From NCBI RefSeq assembly GCF_024519465.1, contig NZ_JALJRW010000003.1, positions 57,158 to 121,157 on the forward strand: a DNA stretch of 64,000 nt. Direction: 5' to 3'. Positions 49,071 to 58,998 of this stretch are shown here, piece by piece (within the stretch, counting starts at the first letter, position 1; every line of letters begins with the position of its first letter). Below the pieces are notes generated by a model, which was not told where the DNA came from, searched no databases, and saw only the letters and a list, made by a program, of their open reading frames with translations. A program made the position numbers and the translations under genes. The DNA is from Stenotrophomonas sp. Ste86. Its GTDB lineage: Bacteria; Pseudomonadota; Gammaproteobacteria; Xanthomonadales; Xanthomonadaceae.

Positions 49071-49169
49071 ATGAATTCTGATCTTTGCGCCGTGCGGGCG
49101 GCGAATGAACCCGTGTCAGATGGCTGCGTTTCATCCCAAGACGCTGGGGGGTTGCATGGGCGCCGCTGA
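49071..49169 (+). CDS. Possible leader frame before the excisionase (32 aa)
   Basis: A frame starting MNSDLCAVRAANEP lies after GAGGTG with 4 nt spacing and ends at 49169, overlapping the excisionase start by 14 nt. It is short, but the ribosome site is good. It could couple translation to the next gene or be chance. Confidence 0.35.
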   Translation: MNSDLCAVRAANEPVSDGCVSSQDAGGLHGRR

Positions 49170-49395
49170 GAAACTACCGGAGATTTACACGTTCCGTGAT
49201 CTGCAGCAGATGTGCCAACCGGGCAAGAACCCACGCCGCGCAACCGTTGTGGCATGGGCGGATCGGGAAGGTATAGCCTATCGGTATGACGGCTGCGGCG
49301 GAATTTGGACCACACACCAAGCCATCAACGTCGCCTTGGGCTTGAAGAAGCCTGGTGTCGTCGAAGCGCAGTATTCACCCGAGGACATCGCGTAA
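49156..49395 (+). CDS. Probable excisionase (DUF4224-like)
   Basis: This 79-residue protein starts MGAAEKLPEIYTFRDLQQM and has a winged-helix-like pattern (TVVAWADREGIAYRYDG) typical of small proteins located before phage integrases. The ATG at 49156 follows GGGGGG with suitable spacing. Its stop shares a base with the integrase start (TAATG). A role in directing excision is inferred from place and size. Confidence 0.75.
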   Translation: MGAAEKLPEIYTFRDLQQMCQPGKNPRRATVVAWADREGIAYRYDGCGGIWTTHQAINVALGLKKPGVVEAQYSPEDIA

Positions 49396-50588
49396 TGCCA
49401 CGGCCACGCAAGCACAACCCCACCATCCCTGCCCACATCGACCAACCCAGGATTCCGAAAGGGGTCTACTGGGATTCCTCCGGCAACGGACGGTGGTACG
49501 TGCTCGAGTTTCCTCGTAAGGCTGTGACCGTGGCCAGTTCAAAGGCGCTCCTGTCCGACCTGCACGCGATTATGGAAGCCCGCGCGGGCACGGCCGCGCG
49601 CGGAACCGTGGGCTACGTAATGGACCGGTTCCACGAGAGCACCAAGTTTGCTGAGCTGTCTGCCGGCACAAGAAAGGGCTACGAGCACCAGCGACAGGTA
49701 GTGCGAACATACAAAACCGGCCTTGGCCTGACACTCGACAAGCTGGCCGTCTCGAGGCTGTCGGTGCCAGCGATTCAGCGCATTGTTGAAGTGATCGCCA
49801 AGGGTCGGGGCGAAGTGCGCGGCATGCCATCGAAGGCGAACCACCTCCTGCGATACCTGAGCCGTGTGTTCGCTTGGGGCGTGCAGCACGGGGCGTGCCA
49901 GAACAACCCCGCCAGTGGGGCCGCGCAGGTCAAGGAACGCGGCCAGTTCAAAATGCCCACGCCCGAGACGTTCAGCAAGGTGGCGCACTTCGCGGTCGCC
50001 CGGGGAGAGCGCAAGGCTCACACCGAGGGGAGCGTCGCCCCCTACCTGGGCCACCTGATGATCATTGCCTACGCATGCCGCCTGCGCGGCATTGAAGCTG
50101 TGACCCTGACCGACGCCAACGCCACCGATGACGGTGTGCTGAGTAACCGCCGGAAGGGGAGCCGAGACAACGTGACGCGCTGGACACCGGAGCTGCGTGA
50201 CGCATGGGACGCGTTGGTCAACCTTCGCAAGGACGCCGAGAAGCGGCACGACAGGCCCGCGCAGCTTCGACCGGAACTGCGCTACCTGGTGGTCAGTCAG
50301 CGTGGCACGCCATTGTCGAAGTCGGCGCTCGACACAGCCTGGCAGCGGCTCATGGCCTTGGCGATGAAGCCAGATGAGCACGGAGTTTCCCTGCTGCAGG
50401 AGAGCGAGCACTTCACCCTCCATGGCATCAAGCACCGCGGCATCACCGACAGCAAAGACAAGGCGTCAGGAGGCCATAAATCCGAACGTATGCGACAGCG
50501 ATACGACCACGAAGTGCCCCTCGTGGAACCTGCAAAACTCCCATCGTTTTCAGGAGTGTTTTCAGGAGGCAACAAAAAGGGCGCCTAG
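49395..50588 (+). CDS. int: Tyrosine-recombinase integrase
   Basis: This 397-residue integrase has an N-terminal arm-binding region (RIPKGVYWDSSGNGRWYVLE), a core-binding domain (residues about 60-150) and a catalytic domain. The catalytic residues visible are Arg in YACRLRGIEA, the HGIKHRG box with His and Arg, then GGHKSERM and the nucleophile Tyr in RQRYDHE. It cuts and rejoins DNA in the tRNA-Lys core at attP/attB. Two candidate arm sites lie within its last codons. A hairpin overlaps its stop. Confidence 0.95.
   Translation: MPRPRKHNPTIPAHIDQPRIPKGVYWDSSGNGRWYVLEFPRKAVTVASSKALLSDLHAIMEARAGTAARGTVGYVMDRFHESTKFAELSAGTRKGYEHQRQVVRTYKTGLGLTLDKLAVSRLSVPAIQRIVEVIAKGRGEVRGMPSKANHLLRYLSRVFAWGVQHGACQNNPASGAAQVKERGQFKMPTPETFSKVAHFAVARGERKAHTEGSVAPYLGHLMIIAYACRLRGIEAVTLTDANATDDGVLSNRRKGSRDNVTRWTPELRDAWDALVNLRKDAEKRHDRPAQLRPELRYLVVSQRGTPLSKSALDTAWQRLMALAMKPDEHGVSLLQESEHFTLHGIKHRGITDSKDKASGGHKSERMRQRYDHEVPLVEPAKLPSFSGVFSGGNKKGA
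50548..50568. repeat. Candidate integrase arm-type sites, right pair
   Basis: TTTTCAGGAG occurs twice (50547-50556 and 50559-50568), a 12-bp period, inside the end of int. The last copy ends 37 bp from the attR core, and the first left copy starts 43 bp from the attL core, so the arrangement around the core is nearly symmetric in the circular phage. Confidence 0.55.
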
Positions 50589-50598
50589 AGCGCCCTTT
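50576..50598. terminator. Bidirectional terminator between int and tRNA-Lys
   Basis: AAAGGGCGC (50576-50584) pairs with GCGCCCTTT (50590-50598) over a 5-nt loop. The stop codon of int is inside. On the minus strand it is followed by TTGTTG, so it may also end the tRNA transcript; the prophage then supplies the tRNA terminator. Confidence 0.75.
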
Positions 50599-50604
50599 AA
50601 GTCT

Positions 50605-50662
50605 TTGATGCAATTGGTGGGCCGTGATGGATTCGAACCATCGACCAAAAGATTAAAAGTCT
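50605..50662. repeat. attR core: 58-bp direct repeat within tRNA-Lys
   Basis: Identical to positions 1-58. It covers the 3' 48 nt of the tRNA through the anticodon loop, plus 10 bp downstream. The phage supplied this copy of the 3' end, so the tRNA remains whole. Confidence 0.95.
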
Positions 50663-50690
50663 TCTGCTCTACCGACTGAGCTAACGGCCC
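50615..50690 (-). tRNA. tRNA-Lys (anticodon UUU), prophage integration site
   Basis: The 76-nt gene reads from GGGCCGTTAGCTCAGTCGG at its 5' end to an encoded CCA at 50615-50617. The acceptor GGGCCGT pairs with ACGGCCC, the anticodon loop is CTTTTAA with TTT at 50655-50657, and the T-loop is GTTCGAATC. The 3' part comes from phage DNA. Confidence 0.97.
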
Positions 50691-50698
50691 ATTGCATG

Positions 50699-50730
50699 CC
50701 CCGGCATCGCTGCCGGGGGTGCGCATTCTA
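50699..50730 (-). promoter_or_regulatory. tRNA-Lys leader hairpin and -10-like element
   Basis: On the minus strand TAGAAT (50725-50730) is followed by a leader with a hairpin (CCCCGGC at 50699-50705 and GCCGGGG at 50712-50718), 8 nt before the tRNA. No good -35 is seen at 16-18 bp. The hairpin may instead serve as the end of queC transcripts. Confidence 0.4.
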
Positions 50731-50765
50731 ACCTATCTTGGCGCCAAGGCGTACCCGCCCGGCGA

Positions 50766-51431
50766 TCAAACGTAGCGGGTCGGGTCGGCCACGCCGGCCT
50801 CGGTGAAGCCCTGCGCGCGCAGGCGGCAGGCGTCGCAATGGCCGCAGGCCGCGCCGCTGTCGTCGGCGTTGTAGCAGGACACGGTCAAGCCGAAATCCAC
50901 GCCCAGGCGTACGCCTTCACGCACGATGTCGGCCTTGCTCAGGAACTGCAGCGGCGCGTGGACCTGGATCCCCGCCCCTTCCACGCCGGCCTTGGTGGCC
51001 AGGTTGGCAAGGGCCTGGAAGGCCTCGATGAACTCGGGCCGGCAATCCGGGTAGCCGGAGTAATCCACTGCGTTGACGCCGCAGAAGATGTCATTGGCGC
51101 CCAGCACTTCGGCCCAGCCCAGCGCGACGGACAGCATGATGGTGTTGCGCGCCGGCACGTAGGTGACCGGGATGCCCTCGCCGCCCGCTTCGGGCACGTC
51201 GATGTCATCGGTCAGCGCCGAGCCGCCGATGCTGCGCAGGTCGACGTTGACGGTCTTGTGGGCGACCACGCCCAGCGCCTTGGACACCGCGGCCGCCGCA
51301 TCGAGTTCAGAGGTGTGCCGCTGGCCATAGCGCACGCTGAGCGCATGCACGGCGAAGCCCTGTTCCTGGGCAATGGCGATGACGGCGGCGGAGTCCATGC
51401 CGCCGGACAGGAGGACGACTGCTTTCTTCAT
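50766..51431 (-). CDS. queC: 7-cyano-7-deazaguanine (preQ0) synthase QueC
   Basis: This 221-residue enzyme converts 7-carboxy-7-deazaguanine to preQ0 in queuosine synthesis with ATP and ammonia. The PP-loop SGGMDS is at residues 9-14, and the zinc cluster is [17 protein letters not shown] near the C-terminus. The ATG at 51431 ([11 protein letters not shown]) is the standard start. It lies downstream of queE, which makes its substrate; both read toward the tRNA. Confidence 0.95.
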   Translation of the reverse strand: MKKAVVLLSGGMDSAAVIAIAQEQGFAVHALSVRYGQRHTSELDAAAAVSKALGVVAHKTVNVDLRSIGGSALTDDIDVPEAGGEGIPVTYVPARNTIMLSVALGWAEVLGANDIFCGVNAVDYSGYPDCRPEFIEAFQALANLATKAGVEGAGIQVHAPLQFLSKADIVREGVRLGVDFGLTVSCYNADDSGAACGHCDACRLRAQGFTEAGVADPTRYV

Positions 51432-51531
51432 GGGGGTGTTTCCGGTGGGTTGCGGGAGCCAGCACGCTGTCCCGCGCCGGAATGACTTCAAAAAGAGGCG
51501 TGGCGAGCGGCGGACGCGCGCTCGCCGACGA

Positions 51532-52230
51532 TCAACGGCCGGGTTCGTCGTCCCAGAGGATCTTGTGCAGCTGCATCTGGAAGCGCACCGGCAGGCGATC
51601 AGCGACGATCCAGTCGGCCAGCTCGCGCGGGCTGACCTGGCCCTTGCTCGGCGAGAACAACACCATCGCGCGTGCGTTGAGCGTGTGTTCGGCCACCATC
51701 GCCCGTGCCCACTCGTAGTCCTCGCGGCTGCACACGACGAACTTGATCTGGTCGCGGCGGGTCAGCAGCGACAGGTTCTGCAGAAGGTTGCGGGCCATTT
51801 CGCCAGAGCCCGGGGTCTTGAGGTCCACCACGCGTGATACGCGCGGATCGACCGCGCTGACATCCAGCGCGCCGGAGGTTTCCAGCGAGACATCCAGGCC
51901 GGCATCGCACAGCTTCTCCAGCAGCACCAGGCAGCGCTTTTGCGCCAGCGGCTCGCCCCCGGTCACGCAGACGTGGTGGACACCCTGGGCCAGGACCTCG
52001 GCGACGATCGCGTCGATGTCCCACCAAGTGCCGCCATGGAACGCGTAGGCGGTGTCGCAGTAGGTGCAGCGCAGCGGGCAGCCGGTCAGGCGCACGAACA
52101 CGGTCGGCCAGCCGGCGGTGTCGGCCTCGCCCTGCAGCGAGGTGAAGATCTCGGTGATCTTCAGGCGCGGCAACGGCGACTGCACGATCTCGCTGGGGAG
52201 CGCGGCGGCGGCGGACAAGGAGACGGTCAT
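51532..52230 (-). CDS. queE: 7-carboxy-7-deazaguanine synthase QueE
   Basis: This 232-residue radical-SAM enzyme has the cluster motif CPLRCTYC (CX3CX2C) at about residues 52-59 and GGEPLAQ further on. It converts carboxytetrahydropterin to carboxydeazaguanine in the queuosine pathway. It lies about 100 bp upstream of queC, which takes the next step. A GTAG-headed repeat lies upstream. Confidence 0.94.
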   Translation of the reverse strand: MTVSLSAAAALPSEIVQSPLPRLKITEIFTSLQGEADTAGWPTVFVRLTGCPLRCTYCDTAYAFHGGTWWDIDAIVAEVLAQGVHHVCVTGGEPLAQKRCLVLLEKLCDAGLDVSLETSGALDVSAVDPRVSRVVDLKTPGSGEMARNLLQNLSLLTRRDQIKFVVCSREDYEWARAMVAEHTLNARAMVLFSPSKGQVSPRELADWIVADRLPVRFQMQLHKILWDDEPGR

Positions 52231-52267
52231 GGCGGTGATTCTTGGGTACGGCTGCGGAAACGGCTAT

Positions 52268-52290
52268 AGCCGAGCATGGCTCGGCTCTAC
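52268..52290. repeat. SMAG-type REP element (GTAG-headed palindrome)
   Basis: On the minus strand the sequence reads GTAG (52287-52290), A, then AGCCGAGC paired with GCTCGGCT over ATG. It has the form of the SMAG repeats of Stenotrophomonas maltophilia, which supports the genus assignment. It lies between cpoB and queE. Confidence 0.75.
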
Positions 52291-52362
52291 GGGAGCCCCG
52301 ATATCGGGGGGGTGCAACCGGTGATTATACCGGCCTGGCCGCAGGGAGCGACCCGGCGCGGT

Positions 52363-53172
52363 TCAGCGGATCTGCTGACCCAGCCGGATCGACTGCAGAC
52401 GGTCCTGCGCGGTGCGCGCGGCGTCGGAACCGGGATAGGTGGACACCACCTGTTCCAGGGTTGCCTGGGCCTGGTCGACCTTGCCTTCGCCATACTGCGA
52501 CAGGCCGATCTTGAGCAGGCCACCGGACGCCTTGTCGTGGGTCGGGTAGCGCGAGATGAGGTCGCGGAACTGCGCCTCAGCCAGCGGGAAATTTCGGGTG
52601 GCGTAGTAACTCTCACCCAGCCAATACAGGGCATTGGGGGTGTAGACGCCGTTGGGGTACAGCTCGAGGAAGCTCAGGAACAGCTGCGCCGAATCATCGT
52701 ACTTGCCAGCCTTGAGCGAATTGAACGCGACGTTGTACGCAGTGCGCTCATCGCCACTGGCCGACAGGCTGCCAGCGTCCCCATGCACGGAAGGCGGCCG
52801 CTCGGAAGCGGCCGTTGCCGGTATCGGGGGTGCTGCGACGGGCTTGGGCGCGGCGGCAGCGGGTGCGGCGGGCAGCACGGGGGCGCCGCCTTCGAGACGG
52901 TTCAGGCGGCTGTCCAGGTCCAGGTACTGGTCCTTGGCAGACTGCTTGAGCTGCTCGTTGTCATGTTGCAACTGCTCTACCTGCGACTGCAGCGCCTGCA
53001 TCTGCGTGCGGAGCTGGTTGAGCTGGTTGAGCATGTCCATGTTGGACTGGTTGTTCTGCACCTGCTGCTCAAGCGAACCGACCCGGTCGGCCAGGCTCTG
53101 GCGCTGCGCATTGGCCGGAGCGGCAGCCACGAGGGCTGCCGCAACGATCATCGATAGAAATCGAAAGCGCAT
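52363..53172 (-). CDS. cpoB: CpoB/YbgF, Tol-Pal associated periplasmic protein
   Basis: This 269-residue protein has a signal peptide (residues 1-22, ending ANA), a coiled coil (residues about 25-90, with VGSLEQQVQNNQ) and C-terminal tetratricopeptide repeats (YNVAFNSLKAGKYDDSAQLF, then ALYWLGESYYATRNF). CpoB links Tol activity to PBP1B during cell constriction. It is the last gene of the tol-pal cluster, 3 bp after pal. Confidence 0.93.
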   Translation of the reverse strand: MRFRFLSMIVAAALVAAAPANAQRQSLADRVGSLEQQVQNNQSNMDMLNQLNQLRTQMQALQSQVEQLQHDNEQLKQSAKDQYLDLDSRLNRLEGGAPVLPAAPAAAAPKPVAAPPIPATAASERPPSVHGDAGSLSASGDERTAYNVAFNSLKAGKYDDSAQLFLSFLELYPNGVYTPNALYWLGESYYATRNFPLAEAQFRDLISRYPTHDKASGGLLKIGLSQYGEGKVDQAQATLEQVVSTYPGSDAARTAQDRLQSIRLGQQIR

Positions 53173-53175
53173 CTA

Positions 53176-53694
53176 TTACTGAGCCGTGTACACGATCTCG
53201 ACGCGACGGTTCTGCGACCAGCAGGACTCGCCCGACTCGGTGCAGACCGGACGCTCTTCGCCGTAGGACACGACGGTCAGCTGCGAAGCCGAGCCACCGT
53301 TGGCCTGCAGGGCGGAGTTGACGCCATTGCCACGACGCTCACCCAGGGCCTGGTTGTACGCGCGCGAACCGCGCTCGTCGGTGTGGCCCTGCAGGGTGAT
53401 GCGCGAGGACGGACGGTCACGCAGGTACTTGGCGTGGCAGGCCATGATGGCCTGGAATTCCGGCTTCACTTCTTCCTTGTCCAGGTCGAAGTACACCACG
53501 CGCTGGCGCAGGCAGGAATCGGTATCCAGGTCGCCCGGGCCGTACAGGCCGGAGGTCGACGGACCGGTCGGGGTGGAGGTCGAGGAGCCGGTGTCAACCG
53601 GGGCTGCCGGCTGTTCCTTCACCTTCTTCGAGCAACCGGCCAGGGCGGCCACGGACAACAGGGAGACAAGCAGAACTCGGGTGGACTTGTTCAT
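53176..53694 (-). CDS. pal: Peptidoglycan-associated lipoprotein Pal
   Basis: This 172-residue protein has a lipoprotein signal (LAGC with Cys21) and a C-terminal OmpA-like peptidoglycan-binding domain (residues about 65-170) with ITLQGHTDERGSRAYN and RRVEIVY. It anchors the outer membrane to the cell wall and binds TolB. It lies between tolB and cpoB. Confidence 0.96.
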   Translation of the reverse strand: MNKSTRVLLVSLLSVAALAGCSKKVKEQPAAPVDTGSSTSTPTGPSTSGLYGPGDLDTDSCLRQRVVYFDLDKEEVKPEFQAIMACHAKYLRDRPSSRITLQGHTDERGSRAYNQALGERRGNGVNSALQANGGSASQLTVVSYGEERPVCTESGESCWSQNRRVEIVYTAQ

Positions 53695-53759
53695 GGCGAT
53701 ACCTTTGAGGCTCCTAAAGCCGGATGAGGGATGAATACGGTGGAAATCTTAACACTCTG

Positions 53760-55079
53760 TTAGCGCTTTGTACGGTAAGGCGACCAAGAAGGCTCACGAA
53801 CATCACCGTCTGCCAGCACCAGCCGCTGGCGCACGCGCGCATCGGCCGAGACGGCATACAACACTCCACGACCACCCTCACGGGCGGCGTACAACACCAT
53901 GCTTGCATTGGGCGCAAAGCTAGGCGATTCGTCCAGCGAACCCGGGGACAGCGTGCTCCAGCGCGGGGAGCCCAGGCTGCTGTCCATCATCGCGATCTTG
54001 TAGGTGTTGCCGCTGCCTTGGGCCACCACCAGCTTCTTGCCGTCGAAGGACAGGCTCGGGGTGGCGTTGTAGTTGCCCTGGAAGGTCACGCGCGAGGCGC
54101 TGCCACCGCTGGAGGACACCTGGTAGATCTGCGGGCGGCCGCCACGGTCGGAGGTGAAGTAGACGTTGGAACCGTCGGCACTCCAGGTCGGCTCGGTGTC
54201 GATGGCGAAATGGTTGGTCAGCTGGGTCAGCTGCTTGCTGCCCAGGTCCATCACGTAGATTTCCGGGTTGCCGCTGCGCGACAGCGACAGGGCCAGGCGA
54301 CGCCCGTCCGGGGAGAACGACGGGGCGCTGTTGATGCCACGGAAGCTGGTGACCAGTTCACGGGCGCCGGTGGAGATGTTCTGGATGTAGATCGCCGAAT
54401 TGCCACGCTCGAAGCTGACGTAGGCCAGGCGGTTGCCATCCGGGCTCCACGACGGGGACAGCAGCGGTTCGGCCGAGCGCACGATGGTCTGCGGGTTGAA
54501 GCCGTCCGAATCGGCCACCATCAGCGCATAGCGCATGGCATCGCCCTTGCCGCTGGCGGTGACATAGGCGATGCGGGTCCAGAACGCGCCGCGCACCCCG
54601 GTGATCTTCTCGTAGATGGCGTCGGCCATCTGGTGGGCGACGTCGCGCATGGCATTGCCACGGGCGGTCATCGCCAGGCCGAGCAGGCGCTCACCCTTGG
54701 GCACGTCGTACAGCTCGTACTCGACCCGGTAGGCGCCGGCACCGGCGTCCATGACGCGGCCAACCACGATGTAGTTCTGCTTCAGCGCGCGCCAAGTGGC
54801 GAACTGGATCTCGCTGCCACGGGTGGGCTTTTCCACGATCTGCGCTTCGGGCAGGGTGCGGAACTGGCCCGAACGTTCCAGGTCGGCCCGGACCACGGAC
54901 GCCACGTCGGTCTGTGGTGCACCGGCCGAGCCCTGGTACGGCATGGGCACGACGGTAATGGGGGTAGCGGAGGCGTTGCCGCCGATGATGTCGATATCCA
55001 GCCCCTTCTGCTGCGCCAGGGCAGCAAAGGGCAACAACAGGGCCGCAACAACGGCAAGCCAACGAGGCATCTTCTTCAT
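53760..55079 (-). CDS. tolB: Tol-Pal system protein TolB
   Basis: This 439-residue periplasmic protein has a signal peptide ending ALAQ (about residue 22), an N-terminal domain ([11 protein letters not shown] onward to about 160) and a six-bladed beta-propeller with repeated [16 protein letters not shown] and PTWSADG. It binds Pal and, through its N-terminus, TolA. The ATG at 55079 gives the usual length; the longer frame is unsupported. About 163 bp before it (55080-55242) holds no gene. Confidence 0.96.
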   Translation of the reverse strand: MKKMPRWLAVVAALLLPFAALAQQKGLDIDIIGGNASATPITVVPMPYQGSAGAPQTDVASVVRADLERSGQFRTLPEAQIVEKPTRGSEIQFATWRALKQNYIVVGRVMDAGAGAYRVEYELYDVPKGERLLGLAMTARGNAMRDVAHQMADAIYEKITGVRGAFWTRIAYVTASGKGDAMRYALMVADSDGFNPQTIVRSAEPLLSPSWSPDGNRLAYVSFERGNSAIYIQNISTGARELVTSFRGINSAPSFSPDGRRLALSLSRSGNPEIYVMDLGSKQLTQLTNHFAIDTEPTWSADGSNVYFTSDRGGRPQIYQVSSSGGSASRVTFQGNYNATPSLSFDGKKLVVAQGSGNTYKIAMMDSSLGSPRWSTLSPGSLDESPSFAPNASMVLYAAREGGRGVLYAVSADARVRQRLVLADGDVREPSWSPYRTKR

Positions 55080-55242
55080 GGAGCACTCAAGAGAGGGAAA
55101 CCGGAACGAGGGATAACAGGGCGGCGGTGAACCGTTTCGCAATCATGAACCAAGGGTACGTGAAAGCGGAGTCACCGCGCGGCAAAACTCACAGCCCGTT
55201 AACGAGCGGGACGGAAAACCGCCCACTCCACCGCACGGGCGA

Positions 55243-56293
55243 TCAGTCCTGGGCGGTGAAGTTGAAGTTGATCGTGCGCTGGAAGACGGTCTCGAACCCG
55301 CGGTACGGCAGCGGCTGGGCGTTGAGCACGGCCGCTTCGATCGAGCGCTTGCCGGCCTCGTCAAACGCGCAGTTACCCACGACCTTGGCCTGGATGACCT
55401 GCCCGCCCGGAATCTGGGTGATCGAGACCTGGCACTTCTGGCCCAGCGGGACCGAATCGGGACGGGTCCACTGCCCCTTCACCTTCTGCTGGATCGCCGC
55501 GGCGTACTTGGCCGACAGATCGTCACTGGTTCCGCCGGCACCGGAGGCCGGCTTGGCGGTGCCGGTGGCGCCAGTAGTGGCGGCCGTACCGCTGGCGGCA
55601 CGCGCGGCGGTCACCTGGCGCAGCTTCTGCTCGGCCAGCTTGGCTTCGTTTTCAGCCTGGGCGCGCTTGCGGCGGATCTCGGCCAGCTTCTTGTCCTTCT
55701 CGGCTTCGGCCTTGGCGTCATTGGCCTTCTGTTCCTGCTCGGCCAGCTTCTTCTTCTGGTCGGCCTCTTCCTGCTGCTTGGCCAGGCGCAGCTTCTGCTC
55801 GGCCTGTTCCTGGCGCTTGCGCTCGGTCAGGTCGATCTGTTCCTGGCGGCGCTTGGCTTCCTGTTCCTGCTTGGCCTTTTCGGCGGCGATCGACAACGCA
55901 CTCACCGCGTCCTGGTCGACCGTATCGGGCTGGGCCACGCGCTCCTGGGCCTGTTGCTGCTGCGGCGTGGGCGCATCCTGCGGACGCGGCTCCTCGATCG
56001 GCTGCGGCGGCGGCACGGTGTCTTCGGGAATCGGCTCGGGCGGCGGGACGGGCTCGGGCAGGTCCGGCAGCTTTTCCGAGGCACGCAGCGCCTGGCGCGC
56101 AGCGGCCGCCTCGGAGGCGGACAACTGCATGCTGGCTTCGATCGCCGGGTCGCCGGCGGCGGCCTCGGTGGTGCGCTGCGGCGACCACAGCCACGCGCCG
56201 ATGAACACCAGCGCGAGCAGCAGGTGCACCAGCAGCGCGAGGACGATCGGCAGCCCCCACTCGTTCTGCGCTTGGCGCTGCGGTGGCAGGGCT

Positions 56294-56304
<11 letters not shown>
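55243..56304 (-). CDS. tolA: Cell envelope protein TolA
   Basis: This 353-residue protein has a single membrane anchor (residues about 18-42, PIVLALLVHLLLALVFIGAWLW), a long Ala/Lys/Glu/Gln-rich helical domain (about 110-235) and a C-terminal domain (about 255-353) that contacts TolB and Pal. It transmits proton-motive energy from TolQR to the outer membrane. It overlaps tolR by 11 nt. Confidence 0.94.
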
Positions 56305-56722
<418 letters not shown>

Positions 56723-56746
56723 GGCAGGGTCCTTGTGCTGGGGCGC

Positions 56747-57526
56747 TTACTCGTCGCCCGCGCTCTGGCGCTGCAGGATCGAGCTGAACTCTTCTGCGAA
56801 GGTTTCGAAACGGACCGACATGCGCTCCACGCGGGTGGTGAAGCGGTTGTAGGCCCACACGGCCGGGATCGCCACGAACAGGCCGATGGCGGTGGCGAAC
56901 AGGGCTTCGGAGATGCCCGGCGCGACCGAGGCGATGCCAGCCTGTTCACCGCTGTTGATCATGTCGTGCATGGTTACCATGATGCCGAACACGGTGCCGA
57001 CCAGACCCACGTAGGGCGCGGTGGAACCGATGTTGGCCAGCAGTTCCAGGCTGCGCTCCATCTGGTCCACTTCACGGGTGTAAGTGGTGCGCATGGCGCG
57101 CTGGGCGCCTTCAAGCTGGGCACGACCGTCCAGCCGGCGCTTGTCGCGCAGGCGGGTGAATTCGCGGAAGCCGGCTTCGAAGATCGCCTCCAGGCCGCCC
57201 ACCTTGCGGTTGCGGTCGGTGGCCGAGCTGTACAGCTTGCCCAGGTCCGCACCGGACCAGAAGCGGCTTTCGAACTCGTCGGCCTCGCGGTTGGCGGCGT
57301 TGAACACGCGCGCCTTGCGGAAGATGATCACCCAGCTGATGAACGACCCGGCCAGCAGCAACAGCACGATGATCTTCACCGGCAGGCTGGCCTTGATCAT
57401 CAGGTCCAGGTAATTGATGCCACCGCCATGCGCGGCCTGCGCGACAGTCTGCGCCGCGGCGCTGGTGACTTCCTGCGGCAGCGCTTCGGTCACCGTGGCC
57501 TGCAGGGCCAGGAGCATTGCGATCAT
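56747..57526 (-). CDS. tolQ: Tol-Pal system protein TolQ (MotA/ExbB family)
   Basis: This 259-residue protein has three membrane segments (about 38-58, 158-180 and 195-217) and the conserved LLANIGSTAPYVGLVGTVFGIM motif of the MotA/TolQ/ExbB family. It forms a pentamer around TolR. It lies 10 bp after ybgC and opens the tolQRAB group. Confidence 0.96.
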   Translation of the reverse strand: MIAMLLALQATVTEALPQEVTSAAAQTVAQAAHGGGINYLDLMIKASLPVKIIVLLLLAGSFISWVIIFRKARVFNAANREADEFESRFWSGADLGKLYSSATDRNRKVGGLEAIFEAGFREFTRLRDKRRLDGRAQLEGAQRAMRTTYTREVDQMERSLELLANIGSTAPYVGLVGTVFGIMVTMHDMINSGEQAGIASVAPGISEALFATAIGLFVAIPAVWAYNRFTTRVERMSVRFETFAEEFSSILQRQSAGDE

Positions 57527-57536
57527 CCGTTGTTCC

Positions 57537-57968
57537 TCACTGTGCGGATACTTGAAGTTCGTAGGGTTTCAACGCGGCGAGGAGAGCATCGTCCATGCCA
57601 CGTGGTTTGAAAGTGGAGGCATCCAATGCCGCGATCCTGACCTGGGCAGTCAGCAGCGTTTCATCGCCGCGACACACGCGCTGGTCGAACACCATGCTGG
57701 CGCGCTTGCACTGCACCAGCGTGGCGGTCACGTCCAGCGCATCGTCCAGCCGCGCCGGCTTGAGAAAATCCAGGGTCATCGCGCGGACCGCGAACACCAT
57801 GCCGTGGTCGGTGCGCGTACGCTCCTGGCCAAAGCCCAGCGCCCGCATCCATTCGGTCCGTGCGCGTTCCATGAAGGCCACATAGCGCGCGTGGTAGACC
57901 ACGCCGCCAGCGTCGGTATCTTCCCAGTAGATGCGTGTCGGCCAACTGAACCGGGGATCAACCGCCAT
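57537..57968 (-). CDS. ybgC: Acyl-CoA thioesterase YbgC (4-hydroxybenzoyl-CoA thioesterase family)
   Basis: This 143-residue hotdog-fold enzyme (start [19 protein letters not shown]) has the catalytic Asp in [14 protein letters not shown]. In tol-pal clusters it hydrolyses short-chain or other acyl-CoA and may act in phospholipid metabolism. The ATG at 57968 overlaps ruvB by 11 nt; upstream residues of the longer frame are unsupported. Confidence 0.93.
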   Translation of the reverse strand: MAVDPRFSWPTRIYWEDTDAGGVVYHARYVAFMERARTEWMRALGFGQERTRTDHGMVFAVRAMTLDFLKPARLDDALDVTATLVQCKRASMVFDQRVCRGDETLLTAQVRIAALDASTFKPRGMDDALLAALKPYELQVSAQ

Positions 57969-58998
57969 CGATGCTCTCCGCGAACAGGTCCGCCGGCGGG
58001 TTCTTCGGCTTGAGCCCCATGTGCCGGTACGCCTTGTGCGTGCACATGCGGCCACGCGCGGTACGGATCAGGAAGCCCTGCTGGATCAGGTACGGCTCGA
58101 CCACGTCTTCCAGCGTGCCGCGCTCTTCGGACAGCGCCGCGGCCAGCGATTCGATCCCCACCGGACCACCATCAAAATAGTCGACCATGGTCCGCAGCAT
58201 GCGCCGGTCCAGCTCGTCGAAGCCTTCCGGGTCCACCTTGAGCATCTGCATGGCCGCCTGCGCCACGTCCTGGTCGATATGCCCGGCCGCCTTGACCTGG
58301 GCATAGTCGCGGACCCGGCGCAGCAGCCGGTTGGCGATACGCGGGGTGCCGCGTGAGCGCCGCGCGATCTCGGCCGCGCCGTCGGCGGTGCAGTCGATGT
58401 TGAGGATCGCCGCCGAGCGCCGCACGATCTTGGTCAGCTCTTCGGGGGTGTAGAACTCCAGCCGATGCACGATACCGAAACGGTCGCGCAGGGGCGCGGT
58501 CAGCAGTCCGGCACGGGTGGTGGCCCCGATCAGGGTGAACGGCGGCAGGTCGATCTTGATCGAGCGGGCTGCAGGGCCGTCGCCGATCATGATGTCGATC
58601 TGGAAGTCCTCCATCGCCGGGTACAGCACTTCTTCCACCACCGGCGACAGGCGGTGGATTTCGTCGATGAACAGCACATCGTGCGGCTGCAGGTTGGTCA
58701 GCAGCGCGGCCAGGTCGCCGGCCTTTTCGATCACCGGCCCGGACGTCACACGCAGGGCCACGCCCAGCTCGTTGGCGATCACATGGCTCAAGGTGGTCTT
58801 GCCCAGCCCCGGCGGCCCGAAGATCAGCACGTGGTCGAGCGCGTCGCCCCGGGCCTTGGTCGCCTCGATATAGATCGACAGCTGCTCGCGCACCGGCGCC
58901 TGGCCCAGGTAATCGGCCATGCGCTTGGGGCGGATGCTGGCGTCGGTGCCCTCGTCTTCCCGGGTGGCGCCGGCACCGATGATGCGGTCGTCTGTCAT
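57958..58998 (-). CDS. ruvB: Holliday junction branch migration ATPase RuvB
   Basis: This 346-residue AAA+ ATPase has Walker [13 protein letters not shown], Walker B FIDEIHR, sensor GATTRAG and a C-terminal winged helix. The ATG at 58998 ([11 protein letters not shown]) gives the normal length; the extra 61 residues of the longer frame are repetitive and not conserved in kind. It drives branch migration with RuvA. In this genome kup separates it from ruvA. Confidence 0.97.
   Translation of the reverse strand: MTDDRIIGAGATREDEGTDASIRPKRMADYLGQAPVREQLSIYIEATKARGDALDHVLIFGPPGLGKTTLSHVIANELGVALRVTSGPVIEKAGDLAALLTNLQPHDVLFIDEIHRLSPVVEEVLYPAMEDFQIDIMIGDGPAARSIKIDLPPFTLIGATTRAGLLTAPLRDRFGIVHRLEFYTPEELTKIVRRSAAILNIDCTADGAAEIARRSRGTPRIANRLLRRVRDYAQVKAAGHIDQDVAQAAMQMLKVDPEGFDELDRRMLRTMVDYFDGGPVGIESLAAALSEERGTLEDVVEPYLIQQGFLIRTARGRMCTHKAYRHMGLKPKNPPADLFAESIDGG

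Larger units (their letters stand above)
1..50662. mobile_element. Complete lambda-type siphophage prophage integrated in tRNA-Lys
   Basis: The element is bounded by a perfect 58-bp direct repeat containing the 3' part of tRNA-Lys. It carries an integrase, a CI/Cro-type switch, O/P-like replication genes with iterons, a lysis cassette, terminase, portal, protease, decoration protein, capsid, tape measure, protein J and fibre. Late genes are all on the minus strand in the usual lambdoid order, cut at the fibre end by integration. I see no broken structural gene, so it is probably inducible. Cargo genes sit next to attL, between lysis and terminase, and between lysis and the early operon. The left boundary is at, or just outside, the window edge. 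Confidence 0.95.
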
